NCBI GenBank assembly: GCA_947179485.1
Contig: OX359249.1
Location: 1,798,001-1,862,000 of the forward strand
Direction of reading: 5' to 3'
Origin: Allacma fusca
Taxonomy: Eukaryota; Arthropoda; Collembola; Symphypleona; Sminthuridae
Length of the DNA: 64,000 nucleotides
Position numbers and translations under genes: made by a program
The notes under the pieces: generated by a model
Seen by the model: the letters and a program-made list of their open reading frames with translations, nothing else
The model's database searches: none
What the model was told of the DNA's origin: nothing
In this document: positions 39,773 through 52,564 of the stretch, piece by piece
Numbering within the stretch: the first letter of the stretch is position 1
How the letters are laid out: each line of letters starts with the position of its first letter

Positions 39773-41626
39773 TATTATTTGTTTTTCTTTCACGTAATAA
39801 TGGCTAAGCCAGCTGCTACCTGAACTAGTAATTTTCCTATGCTAAGAACACTTTTTTCATTAAAACATGAGTTAAAGAGTTCTCAATCGAAATCGGGTTA
39901 CTCTGATGTGCGAAAATTTATTTAATTGTGTAACTGTATTTCCTTGTATTTCTTCGTATGTTGTGAGAAAAATTGTTAAATGGTATATAGACAGCATAGA
40001 CGCTAACGGTCTTTTCGTGCCGTACGAGAATATAAAGATTTGCATGGAACATGCTAAAACAATGTAGCTTTTATGCTTTTGGTTGACAAATTCGTCCGTC
40101 GCTTCTAAGTAGTTAGCTTAATTACTACGATTTTATTCTAAAATATTACAAGTGAATATTTTTGACAGTGTCCATTCGTCCGCTACTGTGTCTACAGTAT
40201 TATTTCCAACTGCTAATAAATTCGCTTGTTTGTTTGTGAATCGCTCCGTGACCAATTCATTCGGATTTTTGGATAACTAGAATCCGTTAAAATAAAATGT
40301 ACAAGATATTTCGAATTCATATTGAAAAAAGATGAAGCATATACAATAGAATTAGATTGTGTGAACTTTTATTCGATTTAGTACTAAAATGTAGTACCTG
40401 CTTAGAATTATTGTATAAAGAAACAACGTCTCTACAAATAAATCTCACATGATCCACTTACTTTAGAACTTAACCCAATTGTGCTATTACAATAGCATTT
40501 ATTTATATTACAGTGCGAATGTCAATCAGCCTGTTGAAATTTTCTGAGGATAGTCCTTCCGATTTTTTCTGAATCCATCTGAGCGAGTATAATAGCATAG
40601 ATAAATAGTAAATATTACTGCTATATAAGTATAATACGATTAAAAGACGACCACGTTGTGTTCAGCAATAGAAACATAACAAAAAATCCTTAGTGGTTTC
40701 ATAAGCATGAAAACCGTCCATAATCTAGAACCTCAGTGCAAACCTTCTCGTCGGCAAACTTACAAGTGTTTGTTCATATCCATAAAATATCTAATTACAT
40801 AAATAATTCAATTCAACCATTTCGCACAAATAAACAACACCCATCTTATTTTGTACATAAATGATTTATGGTGGATGAACAAACATGCTATTTCTTTCAC
40901 AAGGTGGCAAGACACAGCTGCTTCTGCGACAGAAATTCCAGTGCAGTGGGTTGATTCTTAAGTAAAGCAGCAGCAGGCTACATGCTCACATATTTATCCA
41001 AACCAGATTCGTGCATCACCTTACTGAATATACGTGTACATAGGAAATACAAACACTGTTTAATTATCTTCGCTGAGTGTACATGACCAAAAACAGTTTG
41101 ACTCCTAATTCAAAGAAGAGTTTCAATTATTCTAATTTTCTCCGATTCACTCATATTCGAGATACATGCATACAAGCAAACACTTGTAACAATAAACCAA
41201 AAAGCTGCACTTTGTTTTGCCAGTACGAAAACATGGTTAAACTTTTGAATGATAAAAATGAAAGTTTAAACATCGAAACAGTTGCGTTTCCCTTTCTGAT
41301 TCAAAAATATTAGCTAAGTTCATACAGTAGCATTACAAATACGCAGTACATATGTCGATCATAATACTTAACCTTATTGTTGTATTGTACACTTAGTAGT
41401 AGGAAATCTACATAGTAGTGAAAATATTTATTTTACAATAAAAAGTCCCAAAGAATTTTACAGCAAGAAAAAATATATATGACTCACTGAAAAAGTAAAA
41501 ATATTCACTAATGCTACACACAAATGACGAAAATAATACTTACTACCTATTGCATATATGTCAAACACTTACAAAAACATAACTCACAGTTTCACAAATC
41601 CATACCAATATAAAATAATAATAGTT
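39773..41626. other. Gene-free stretch between convergent DPP8/9 and row-like genes
   Basis: About 1.85 kb, AT-rich, with only short chance frames. The right part should contain the row-like gene's 3' UTR; TTTATT at 41427-41432 is a candidate poly(A) signal on the minus strand. Confidence 0.5.
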
Positions 41627-44600
41627 TTAGCGACTCGGATCCCTCATCATTTCTAGGTGATCCAATGGCGTCAATGGTTCAGGTGGTGGTAATCCGGCTC
41701 GTTTTTCTGTGATAAATTATAACCAGTTTTAAATATTGTATTTCTGCTAATGGTTATACTCAAAATCACTAAAATTGCGTGGCTATAAATAGCATTCGTG
41801 TAGAATTTCTAAAGTTTTCAAAGCTTTGCTGTTACTAATACAACTTAAACACGAAAATAAATATTTAAACTTTCTCACTCAATTGTTCTTCCCAGTCTAA
41901 AGGAAATGCTGTCGTTTTGTCGCATAAAGCAAGATGACGGGCTGAAATAAAAAATGGAAATAGCATCTTAATACTTATTCGTGGATAGGTAATTTGTTTT
42001 TATGAAGTAGAGCTACCATACTATATACATTCCTCACTTAACCTTTTTAAGGAAAATTACAACATGTTATACAATTTATGAATTACCTAGCCTATTGGGG
42101 TTGATACTTTCAAACCCGCATTGACACAGAAGCGGGCTCTTCATCATTTCTGTGCTGACTACTTTGATGCTTGACACTTTCCTTCCCGAGCCAAACATTG
42201 GATGGGCCGTCGCATGGTGCGACTGCATTGCTGATTTGCAACACGTGGAAAAGCGACACTTAATACACGACATGTAGCCCCTAAATAAGGAAATGCATGA
42301 TGTCATTACATACATAATCACATTGCTAGAAAAGCCTATTCGCTAGCTCTACTAACAGATTTCCATGCTTTGTAATTGCAACGAAACTTACGGGAAATGT
42401 TCAGATCTTTCAATTGAGGTTTGGCATTCTAGGCAACCTCGCGCCCCGACGTCATGCATTGAAACACAATGCTCCCTGATTTTATACATGTTGTCGGCTA
42501 TCGAAGTAGTTGAAACCTTTGTATTTGATAAAGCTTTCTTGATTTGGTCTACTGGTCCTGGTCTCGGCTTCTTATTAGGAGGCTGCAGAATCGCTCGAGT
42601 CAAATTTGGAGGTTTCGCCATCAAAATTCCTGTTTTGTCTTCTGGACTGTAGTATATAATTTTTCCTGCAAAAATTAAAAAAAAGGTTGGAATATGTTCC
42701 AACTGAACCTGTTTCACTGTATTGCAAAACAATTCAATTATCTACTCTAAAATACTCCATTTTTAAATTACTGGAATTAATCGGCCGTGATTTGTGAGCA
42801 CCCTCAAGAATATGGTGGCGATATTCCAAGTCCCCAAAGAAAACGAGACAGCAGTGAGGACATTTCTTGCCTTTACGCATTTGGTGAGTCTAAAAAATTA
42901 AGCTGAATAAATAACTATTGTCCTCTTTTTCAGAATCCCATTATAAAGCTTTATCTTACCTGAATATGGACTGTGATTTGTTTTAAACAAATGTAAGATT
43001 TTGCAGACAACATTTTCAAACATAGGGGACACAAAACTGAGTCGGAGCCTTTGTGGACCTGTTGGCAAAACACAGGTAGTTTATTAAACTAGGGCTTAAA
43101 CAATGCATAATATAAAACGGTAAGGACTGTACAAATTAGTTAAATAACAAACAGTACATCGATAGGAAGAAAGTAAGTAGCAATATTAATAATATGATTT
43201 AAGAAAACATACCTGATTATAATGATCAATAACTTGATACTGAAATGAACTTTTATAGTCACACAATTCACAGGTGTATGGCGTGTCTGCCTCACAATGA
43301 TTCTCCCACATGTGAATTACGAAAGCATTTTCCGAAGTAAACCTTTCCTGGCAAATTCGGCATACAAAGCCTTCTCCCATTTTATGACACTGAATGAAAA
43401 ATTAATGTACCCCACATTAATAGCCACGTACCTTCACGATTGAAATTAATATTACTAACTAATAACATGAATACAACTAAATTAAATGAATGTGAGAATC
43501 TTACATCTTCTATATGTAGAGGCAAGGACGCCGTAGAAACATCCTTAAGACAGTAACTACAGAAATTAATTGTGGATGGAGCTCTGCCAATGGCGTGAAC
43601 GTGTGAGTAAATATGTCGATAAACTTCTACATTGGAGAAAAACGGTTTCGAGCACAACGGGCACTAAATAATCATATTATAAGTTAATATTTGTCCTCGT
43701 TATTAAAAGGTGTGTTCAAGAACAAATTGATTTGAAGTAGTTAAAACTAATCATACTTTGACATTTTGTGGGAACTCTCCGCTGACATCTTTACGTATCC
43801 CGGGTAATTCGGCGTAATAATAGCTTTCTAAAACTATGGTTTTGGGCGTTTTCAAAAAATAATCTGCGACATTGAAAGTATTCAGTGGAGAGGCAGTGTC
43901 CGTTTTCCTCTTCAAGGGACCATTTGACATCAGTGTGGGGACTTGGGGAAGGAGAACTGGAGGCTTGGACGCATTCCTTAGGTGGCTTGCGGCGGCAAGA
44001 CGTGCAGCAAGCCCATTAGGGTCAGACTGCACAGCCTCCGGCACTTGGGCACTTAGAGAAGGCATAGTATCCCCACGTCGAATACTTTCTGGTAGAAGGT
44101 CAATACCCGTAGGTACCGCCAATGCTCGTGTGTACGACCAATCCTGGAAGGGATTCATTGATATCTTGTTTAGCCAAGCCACCAGATTACTGTTAGGACC
44201 TGTATTTTCAGCATAAATCATTGAATAAGTAATAGACCTTGCTCTGAATTTAATTAAATGTACAAATAATGGCATACCGAAGTCCCAGTTGGTCATAGTT
44301 TTAATATGTTCAAGGATATTATCGAATGCACCGCTTGGAGTCTTTCCCCACTTTTCCCTCCATGAAAGTTCATCAAGGAACTGCTGAATTAAGCTCTTAC
44401 TTAATACACACAAAGTGTTCTGAAAATAAACATCAAATCCATACGTAATTTCGAAGTAAAATTAAGACTGTTTTTGTTTTGCAAGTACGGAAGAAGGTTA
44501 TTCAGGTACCTGAAACATTTTCGGGACTACATGCTTTAAATAATTCATGACATTGACGTTAGTAGGAGCGTTAGGGTCATAATCTTCATCATTAGGTGAC

Positions 44601-47600
44601 TGGCACTGAACTAAGTTTTTGAATCCCATTTCTAAAAGCAAATCCTAAAAACAAAAAATTGCATTATTTCAAAACACCTATCAAAACTTAACACTTACAT
44701 CACAAAAACAAATTCACATGCTAAATTTATAACCCTACCTGCTCTATACTTCCGTCAATTAGCAAGGTACTTGCTTTCTCTACCCATATATTTAAAGGAG
44801 ACAGAATCTGCACTCCTCTTGTTTTCGACGCCTCCGTCGCCTGAATGAAATTACATACGTACACATAATTACTCTTAAACACAATATTCCAGTAGCAATC
44901 ATTACAAGTTTACTTACACTTGAAGAGGGTTGAGCAGGATTTATCAGCTTCATACGTATCACTTTACTTTCAGGGTCAAAAACCCCGAGGATTTCAATTT
45001 TTACTTGTTTCTTACCACTTGCTACCTATAGAATGCAGAAAACAGTTTCTTGTAACATTAAACCAAAATTAAAGCTGAGCATCTCATGACTTTAATATAC
45101 TTACAGTGAGGGTAGTTCCTAATGTTATTATTCCTATTTCAACATATTTTCCTTGCCCACCCATCTTCGGACACAGTTCATGGAGGGCACCCACGCAAAC
45201 GCTTCTCAATAATGTATAGAAATTTTTCAGGTAGCTGCCTGATACCTAATATTTAAATTTTGGAGATAATACAAAAATTAGTGACCATGCATTACATGAT
45301 CGTATTAATTACTTCGCAAAATAACACACCTTGCACCAATTCAAAACATTTGCAGCAGAAGTTTGGCATGCCCAGTGGTAAATTAGCTTAAGAAGAGTAG
45401 TAGGCGGATGGTGAGAAGAGTCGAAAATAGAGCCTTCATAAACAGGGATTTGTCGGCCTGAACAACAATCTGAGATCCAAACGTAACCTCCGCTAAAAGG
45501 TTCCTTATCTTTGTCGGAATACATTCCAAGCTTGAATTGTACAGGCAGGCCGTCTTCTCCTTTATGAAGAAAACATTTATGTTCAAGACGAAGTAAGCCT
45601 TTCTGCATTAGCCATTCTGTAAATCTTGAAGGAGCAAATACCAGGGCATTTTTCACAACTTGATCTGCAAAGTAAAAGATGAACTTATAATCCATAAATT
45701 GAAAAACATTTACAGCGAACGTATCGAAAATAAAATTAATACATAAAACTGACCTAACTCAGCTCTGGACAAATTTATTTCGTGTCTTGGGGGTTTATCA
45801 TGTAAACAAGGTTTCACATTTACCACTAAAGAGGGGAAGGTCTTTGAATTGCTTGTATTATTGTTTGTATCACTACTGCCATTCATGATCGTTGCTTTTT
45901 CTAAACCATTGGAGAGATTATTTTTTTCGGCAACGTTATTATTGACTTTAGTTATTGAAACAGTTGGGGGTTTCCCGAAACTTTTGGTATCTTCGTTAGA
46001 GTGCACTCCATTACTTGCCCCGGATGGTGCTACAGTTAAACGAACTGCTCCTGCCTTGACGCCGATTTTAGGTTCCTGGCGATTAAATGTTGGGGCAGTT
46101 TTTGGAGTAGCAGTAGCACTTCGGGATTGAAGAAGAGTTGACAATGTTTGCTGTGACAACATTGCACTGGCAGACTTTGGAGGAATCGATGAATTGGTAT
46201 TGCTTTTGAGCTGCAGGGTACCCGATGATTTTGCAGCAGCAGATCCAGGGTTAGCGGTATAAACCCGCTTCACGGCACTAGCCATTACTTGTTGGGTCTG
46301 CCGACCTGGAGCATTAGGTCCAGCATTTACCATCCTGGTGGTAGCAACCATTGGTGCAGGAGCCCTTGGCACTTGAGGCCGATTCGACTGAACGGATACA
46401 GTTGGTTGACGAACTACAGGTCCCCTAATTGCAACCTGTTGATCTGGTAAAGGAAAAATTATCATAAAATACTGATTCAGTTTCCTTAGCCATTGTCAAT
46501 TTAATTCGTGTTAGGGAAGGATAGGGGCAAAAAAAACTTCACAGAGCACATCAACTCATGTAAATACCACAACACAGAGAAACAAGAACTTAATCAATTA
46601 AACTTACTCATTCCGCCTTGTCCAGTGGGCATGATTAGCAACCCTGAGTTAGTGTCGAAAAGAAGATTCTGAAACTGTTGAACCGGTACAACCGATGTGG
46701 CGCGAATTGGTGCGTTCTGAACTGAGTGCTGTTGCTGAAGTGCGTTCCGGTGAAGAACTGCTAAAATAAACCACGTAGTAAAATCAGTGACAGGTAATCT
46801 TCATTAATATTTTCTTCCTATACTGACCGAAGACATGAATAAAAATTCTCTTTACAACATGGAACTAAAAATATCACTAAATGGTTACGCAACAAGTTGG
46901 TTAAGAGCCTCACAACCCATTTTGCATTTAATGACTCAATGGTCAGTAGCAACGTCCGAGAAACATTATCCAAAAATCACAACAAGTAATTAAAGTCCTT
47001 TACCTGACATTGGTTGCGACATGCTCTGATTGGAGTCGATCATGTTGGCCGGTCTGACAGCCCGGACAGTTGATATTTGAGGTCTAGTATACACCGTGCT
47101 GACAGAGGTTACCGGAGCACAGTTGATACGACCTGTAATAATTGTCTGTGGTTGAGATGTACTCATGGATGAGATGACAACAGGGAAAGAGGTCTTCTGG
47201 GCAAGCTGAACTCGTTGCATAGGATTGGTGAATGTAGCGGTTGACTTGACACCCTTCCTTGTCCATAATTCACACGTGCTCGTCCTTTTCCTCTCCTTGA
47301 CGTCTTTCCGCAAAACTTTGTATTTCTCATAACACTGCTTCTGAGCCTAGAATCCCCGTTGATCAATCAAAATCAAGCCAAAAACAAAACAAAGATACAA
47401 TAAAAAATGCCTAAAATCTTCTCAATTTGGATTAAATCCCCATAATATATTAAGTGATAGGACTCCTACTCCTACATAATTATTTCAGTCATCCTCATGA
47501 CTACTCAGCACTGTCACAACACTGACCTCAAAGGAAGATTTCTGAACCTCACTCAATTCTTCGTCCCAAACCTGGAGATCTAGTGGGTGGCCTTCGACGA

Positions 47601-47637
47601 CCTCCGAAATTTGTAAGTCTCCGTCGTCGTCGTCCAT
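41627..47637 (-). CDS. row: Multi-C2H2 zinc-finger chromatin protein, row/POGZ-like
   Basis: Nineteen exons on the minus strand: 47527-47637 (ATG), 47004-47346, 46608-46760, 45754-46443, 45330-45664, 45105-45245, 44918-45025, 44739-44840, 44510-44644, 44278-44419, 43757-44199, 43505-43663, 43213-43389, 42960-43058, 42772-42889, 42392-42665, 42087-42280, 41879-41941 and 41627-41706 (TAA). They are in phase and give about 1,288 residues. An acidic start (MDDDDGDLQ) leads into a low-complexity Ser/Thr/Pro/Ala region (to about 430). Next is a folded segment rich in Trp, Cys and His (FAPSRFTEWLMQKGLLR, LIYHWACQTS), then a series of C2H2 fingers (CPLCSKPF, VCRICQERF, TCELCDYKSS, CPLCLKML). From memory this matches Drosophila row, a partner of WOC and HP1 related to POGZ. 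The protein should bind chromatin in the nucleus. The family call is moderate; the gene itself is secure. Confidence 0.8.
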
Positions 47638-49063
47638 TGTGAAGGAACTCAGGTTGTCCAACCTAAGTGGTCAAATATCCCACAGGTATTAGCACATCAC
47701 ACACATTGATTTTTGAGCATTTACAAAACACGACAACAACCCCACGCTACATACGACGGTACATATCAAGACCAGAATGTGGACTCTTAAGCCCCACAGT
47801 TTGTTAAAGTTAATGAAAATTCTCACTCTGAATTTGTCTCAAGTCCACATGATGACTAGGCACTGCCTCTTCAACAGTGAGTTCCCACTAAAAACCCGAG
47901 TGTAACTACTGCCAATAAAAATTACTTTTTCAGGTTTTTACACTCTCAAACCTAGAATTTGTGTTGCAGGGAAAGTTTCCACCACACTTTCGAAACAGAG
48001 TCAATCACAATTGACCAGAAGCCATGAGTTGAAGGAGAAGCACTCCAATTATTATTACACTGAATAAAATTCCCACACCGACACCCATCAGCCTCAGTTC
48101 CTGATCACTTCAAAACCGTTCTAATAACTGATTACATAGTTTGGGATAGTTGAGCTACATTAAAAATCATATTACGATGTCCTCCCCGAGTAGGTGCCAT
48201 CCAAGGTAAAAAGATAGAGTAGGAATTTGAACTGGACTGGAGATTGGACAGCGAACAACAACATAGGCAGAGGACAGGAGTTAATAATTTATTTATATAA
48301 TGTACACTATTAAAAAGTCCATAACGCGTTTGTACACACACAATACAAATACACTACTATACACAGAGACACGGAGATGTAGTCGTCGTGGGATGCTACA
48401 GTAAGGAGTTTACAACTATACACTCGTGTGTGGGGAATTAATCAAAGGAAAAGAGTCAGTACGTGGAGCTTGGAAGGAACATGAACCTCTACCTCCTTAT
48501 TGGGGATACTACAATTTCAAAACAGTCGGCATGCGCAGAGTCCGTCACAAGAATTTCTGTGCCGCGTAATATTCAGTGTCTGTGGTGTCTGTCAGACATT
48601 CCTCCGTCCCCAAGTCCCATATTCTCAATGCTCCCACACATTCCACACAGGCCTCATCTGACAACACTGTAGCCCTCAGCACCTGTCACCTCCTACGTCA
48701 CTCCACTCGCCCCGCCCCTTCACTTCGCAGGCTCAATTTCCACCCCACCTCTTCTTCCAACCATCGTCCCAGTCCTTCCCAGCCAACCTTGCCCCCACAA
48801 GGTCTCTTTTCAGCCCGGCAATTACAAATTACCAGCCGGCTCCATTTTCAATACCCATTGGGGTCCCTCCCACATGCGCCATTTTCCTCTTGGCCACAAT
48901 TTCCCCAATTCCCACCTCACGCCTAGTCCCCCCGCCCCTCTTCCCTTGGCACTCGCTTTCTCTCATTTTGTCCCGGGTCTCAGTTCTCAGTGCCCCCATT
49001 GGATCCCACACCAATTCCCTATTGTCTTATGGGCATGTCCTTGTCGTCTTATAGGGTAAATCC
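47638..49063. other. 5' flank of the row-like gene, pyrimidine-rich block
   Basis: Presumed promoter side of the row-like gene. From about 48590 to 48990 the plus strand is unusually C/T-rich and GC-richer than its surroundings. No gene is supported; open frames there are products of the base skew. Confidence 0.45.
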
Positions 49064-49290
49064 GTATTTCGAAGTTACGTAATGTCCCAGTTATTTTGGG
49101 GTTACGGAAATTTTCGTATTTTGGAGTTACGGAAATTTTCCTATTTGGGGGTTATGGAAATTTCCGTATTTTGGTGCTACGGAGATTTGCGTATTTTGGA
49201 GTTACGGAGATTTGCGTATTTTGGAGTTACGGAGATGTTCGTATTTTGGGGTTACGGAAATGTTCGTATTTGTGGGTTACTGAAATGTGC
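49064..49290. repeat. 25-bp minisatellite, about 9 copies
   Basis: Tandem units close to GTATTTTGGAGTTACGGAAATTTTC-like sequence of 25 bp, with drift between copies (GAGATTTGC, GAAATGTTC variants); the first unit is 26-27 bp. Because 25 is not a multiple of 3, the array opens several overlapping repetitive frames, which are not genes. Diverged remnants may continue to about 49400. Confidence 0.9.
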
Positions 49291-52200
49291 TTATTTGTAA
49301 TACTTCCAACATTTTGAAGAAATTCCCATGTTTTGTCAGCACCCACACTCTTAATTAGTTGGTACAGGGGTTCCCGCGTATTGTGAAATGATTCCCCTAT
49401 TTGTTTGCGACACAAATCTCCCGTTATGCTCTTACCCGAATTGTATTATTCTCGGTTTTGTTAGGACTTACATTTCTGTATTTTATTTTTAACTTAAATC
49501 TGGTATATTTTGTATGAAATTCTCCACATTTGCATACGCATTTTTGGCTCCGCTTTCCGGCCCAGTAATCGGTGCTGTGTTTTGTTGGCGCGTGATTTCC
49601 GGTCCTTTGCCCTGGTATCTTCTGGTACCTTCAACAAGGATCCTCCATGAAGGCAACCTTGGGATGCATTATTTAAATACCTTCCTGAGAGGCATTAATA
49701 CCCTGCACATCGACAAGCACTGGAAGAACTGGGAAAGGTGAACCTGGCGCAGGCGCGTCTAGGAGTGCAGACTATTTCATCGGAGAGGTTCAATAATGAG
49801 GATGCAGCACATCGGCTATGTTTGAAGAAATGGTAACCAAGGGCTTTCAGCAACCTTTTGGTAGTAGAAAACTACGTGGCAATTCTGGGGTAAACAATTC
49901 TCCGTTGTTTAAAATGTTAGGGGGTTGTTACTGTACCAATTAAGGTGGGGTAATATTTTAAATATTTTCTATCCCGTATATTATTTCATCACTACTGCGG
50001 GGGCTGGATTACAGGAAACATCGTGCAATTCAAGTTCAAGTTAACTCACTGCAATTCACTGCGTAGAGAATATGGTTTTGTAGTGATTATAAAGGGCTAT
50101 ATCATTAATATTTTGTCAAATGTGATCCAATTTTCTGTCTTGTTTATTGTATCCCTGTTTTCAGGAGCAACTGATTCTGGAATTAGTAGTATCATGATTT
50201 GCTGCTGCAATTATCTTTGAAATGTAGGTATAAGGTCTGGGAACTCTTCCGTCAGGTCTTAGCGGGGGAGTAATTGGGAGTAATTTGTATACATAGATAT
50301 TGGTATACATATTTGGGATGCACGCATGTAGGCTTCGTCCGAAAATCATTAGGTTTTTAAGACATTTTACACGAATATTTACGAGTGGCTTCGTCTTAGT
50401 AATTTATGAGAGCTGTAACTCCCATTTTAGAATCCACAAATAAGTAACCGCTGGAATCTCTTTGAAATGAACCTTGTTCCTTCCACTCAAAGCATTTCCC
50501 ATGTGGGAGCACTACTAACAAGTGCGAAACTACCGTAGCTAGATCAGGTAGTGCTTTGCGAAGTAAAAATCCTTTATGCAATTACTTGTCGTACAAGCGT
50601 AAGCATGGGAATTCATAGAGTTTCCACAGCCTGGACTGGACTGTGGATTGTGCACGCAAAATTATGTCCTGCCTTCTTGTAATAATTATTACGTACTGCT
50701 GCCACCCAGCTCTGCGTTCTTGTAGATCTTTTAATTTTGTATGGTTAAGTGCGAAAGGAGGAAATCACATTGCTTTTATGATATCTGACATTTCCCCCTT
50801 CATGTGTAAGCACGTACATAAGAAAGCAGTCGAGAAACGGTGGTTTTATCACGCATATTAAAGTACGTATCTATGTATGTATGGTTGACGTCGGAAAACT
50901 CTTAAGAGCCCTTTTTATCGACAGTGACACATGTCTATAGAAATTGTTGTCATTTGAGACGTTGTCGTATCAACTAGACACTGCTCTCACCATAACAAAT
51001 AACCCCGTTACAAAAATGCAAAAGAGTTCTTATGACGTCAGGACATTTTTTGTCACTTCTCATTTACAAGATTCTTACATCATTACTACTGCACATACAC
51101 ATACTGTCGTCGTCCTTTATATTACAGATTTTCTCGATTTGTAGTTGCTGGAAGGAGAAAGTCGTCTGTATTTATCTTTCTTTTCGAACTTTGCTTGGTA
51201 AAGAAGAGCTCCCTTGAAAAACACACCTTTGATTTTTAATGTGATGCACTTATAAGGAAAAAAATTATCATGACTTAGAATGTGAACCAGTGAACTTGTC
51301 CCAATACTGTAATTCAATGTACTACTGTATCTAGAGGCAATTCAGGAGTTCCCTTATTCTTGGATGCGAGGGTGCCCTATAATACGAAACATAATTATTG
51401 CTTAACCATTATAGTTGATCATTGACAAGACCTGCAGTAACATTGACCAGTAGTCGACCTTCGTGACCTTTTACAACTTTAGATAATATAATCAATCCAA
51501 CAAAGGTTTTTAGTTACCACTCTTGGAACATGGTGCAAGCCAGTAGAAGTGTCCAGCGTTTACAGTAGTTAATTATGTGACACCTCACAGTAAGGGCATG
51601 TACAGTGGATGTGGCTAATAAAAGAATTGTCGATTACCCTAAAGTTATTGTTTTTCTGGAACAACATTCCGCAATAAGAGCCAAATTCCCACACTTTTAG
51701 GGTGTTCCTCTGATAAAGATAGTCTACTGCAAAATTTAATAAAACACTGGATGCCATAGATGTTTGCATAATTTGTGCATTCTTCCCCGTGTACACATAT
51801 GTTCTGGTAATATAGTTATAGACCAATGGCAGATGATTCAATAAATACCTTACTCAACTAATAGTAACTACACTTACTACACTGTGTCAGTATAATTATA
51901 AGGAGTGCGTGCATTCATTCCTCCTCAACTCATCTATTTAGGACGTATCTGCATATGTACATGATTTTAATTTCTACCAAAAGGCACTGGCTAATACAGG
52001 TTACTGTCTAAATGTCAGAGATGGATAAAATCCTGGTAATTGTTAGCATCTTGAAAAGGCGCGATTTCATTAATGTATCGTTTGAGTTAATCATCTTATA
52101 ATCCATCGACATAAATCCATCCCTTGCACTTGAGTCAGTCATAATTACAAACACACTTAATCCTGAACATGTATCATTATTCTAAAGAAACAGGGAAGAA

Positions 52201-52564
52201 TTTTCAAAACACGGTTGAACAGGCAGTACCTTGGAAATAGTAATAATTATTATCTTTGAATACAAAACATATTCAGTATTAAAACTTAAGGGTATCAATG
52301 CGAGTTTTAAAATCACAAGGTGAGATAAATTATTCAACGTCATATTTTGGTTTCCTTACTTTATTTGTTTCCCCCAGTTTGTCTCAGTTAAAAGGTCAAA
52401 ACAAATCGATAGGTGACAATGTTTTTAAATGGGAGCCAGTGGTACTTTTAAAAATTGATCATAAATTGGTTACGTTTTTGATTGCATTTACCTTAATTAA
52501 CGGTTAGTAATGATTACATGTTCACTGGACATAATTAATTCACGAATTCTGTGTTTTAGCCCAA
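49291..52564. other. Gene-free stretch
   Basis: About 3.3 kb of AT-rich sequence with only short frames. It should hold the promoter of the gene at 52565. An acceptor-like TGTGTTTTAG ends four bases before that ATG, so a 5' UTR intron is possible. Confidence 0.45.

Noticed and set aside
49082..49317. Two repetitive frames reading GYGNFRILEL-like peptides
   Set aside because: They are translations of the 25-bp minisatellite in different frames, not proteins.
49514..49741. 75-codon open frame after the minisatellite
   Set aside because: It has no domain, conserved pattern or nearby poly(A) support; its length is within chance.
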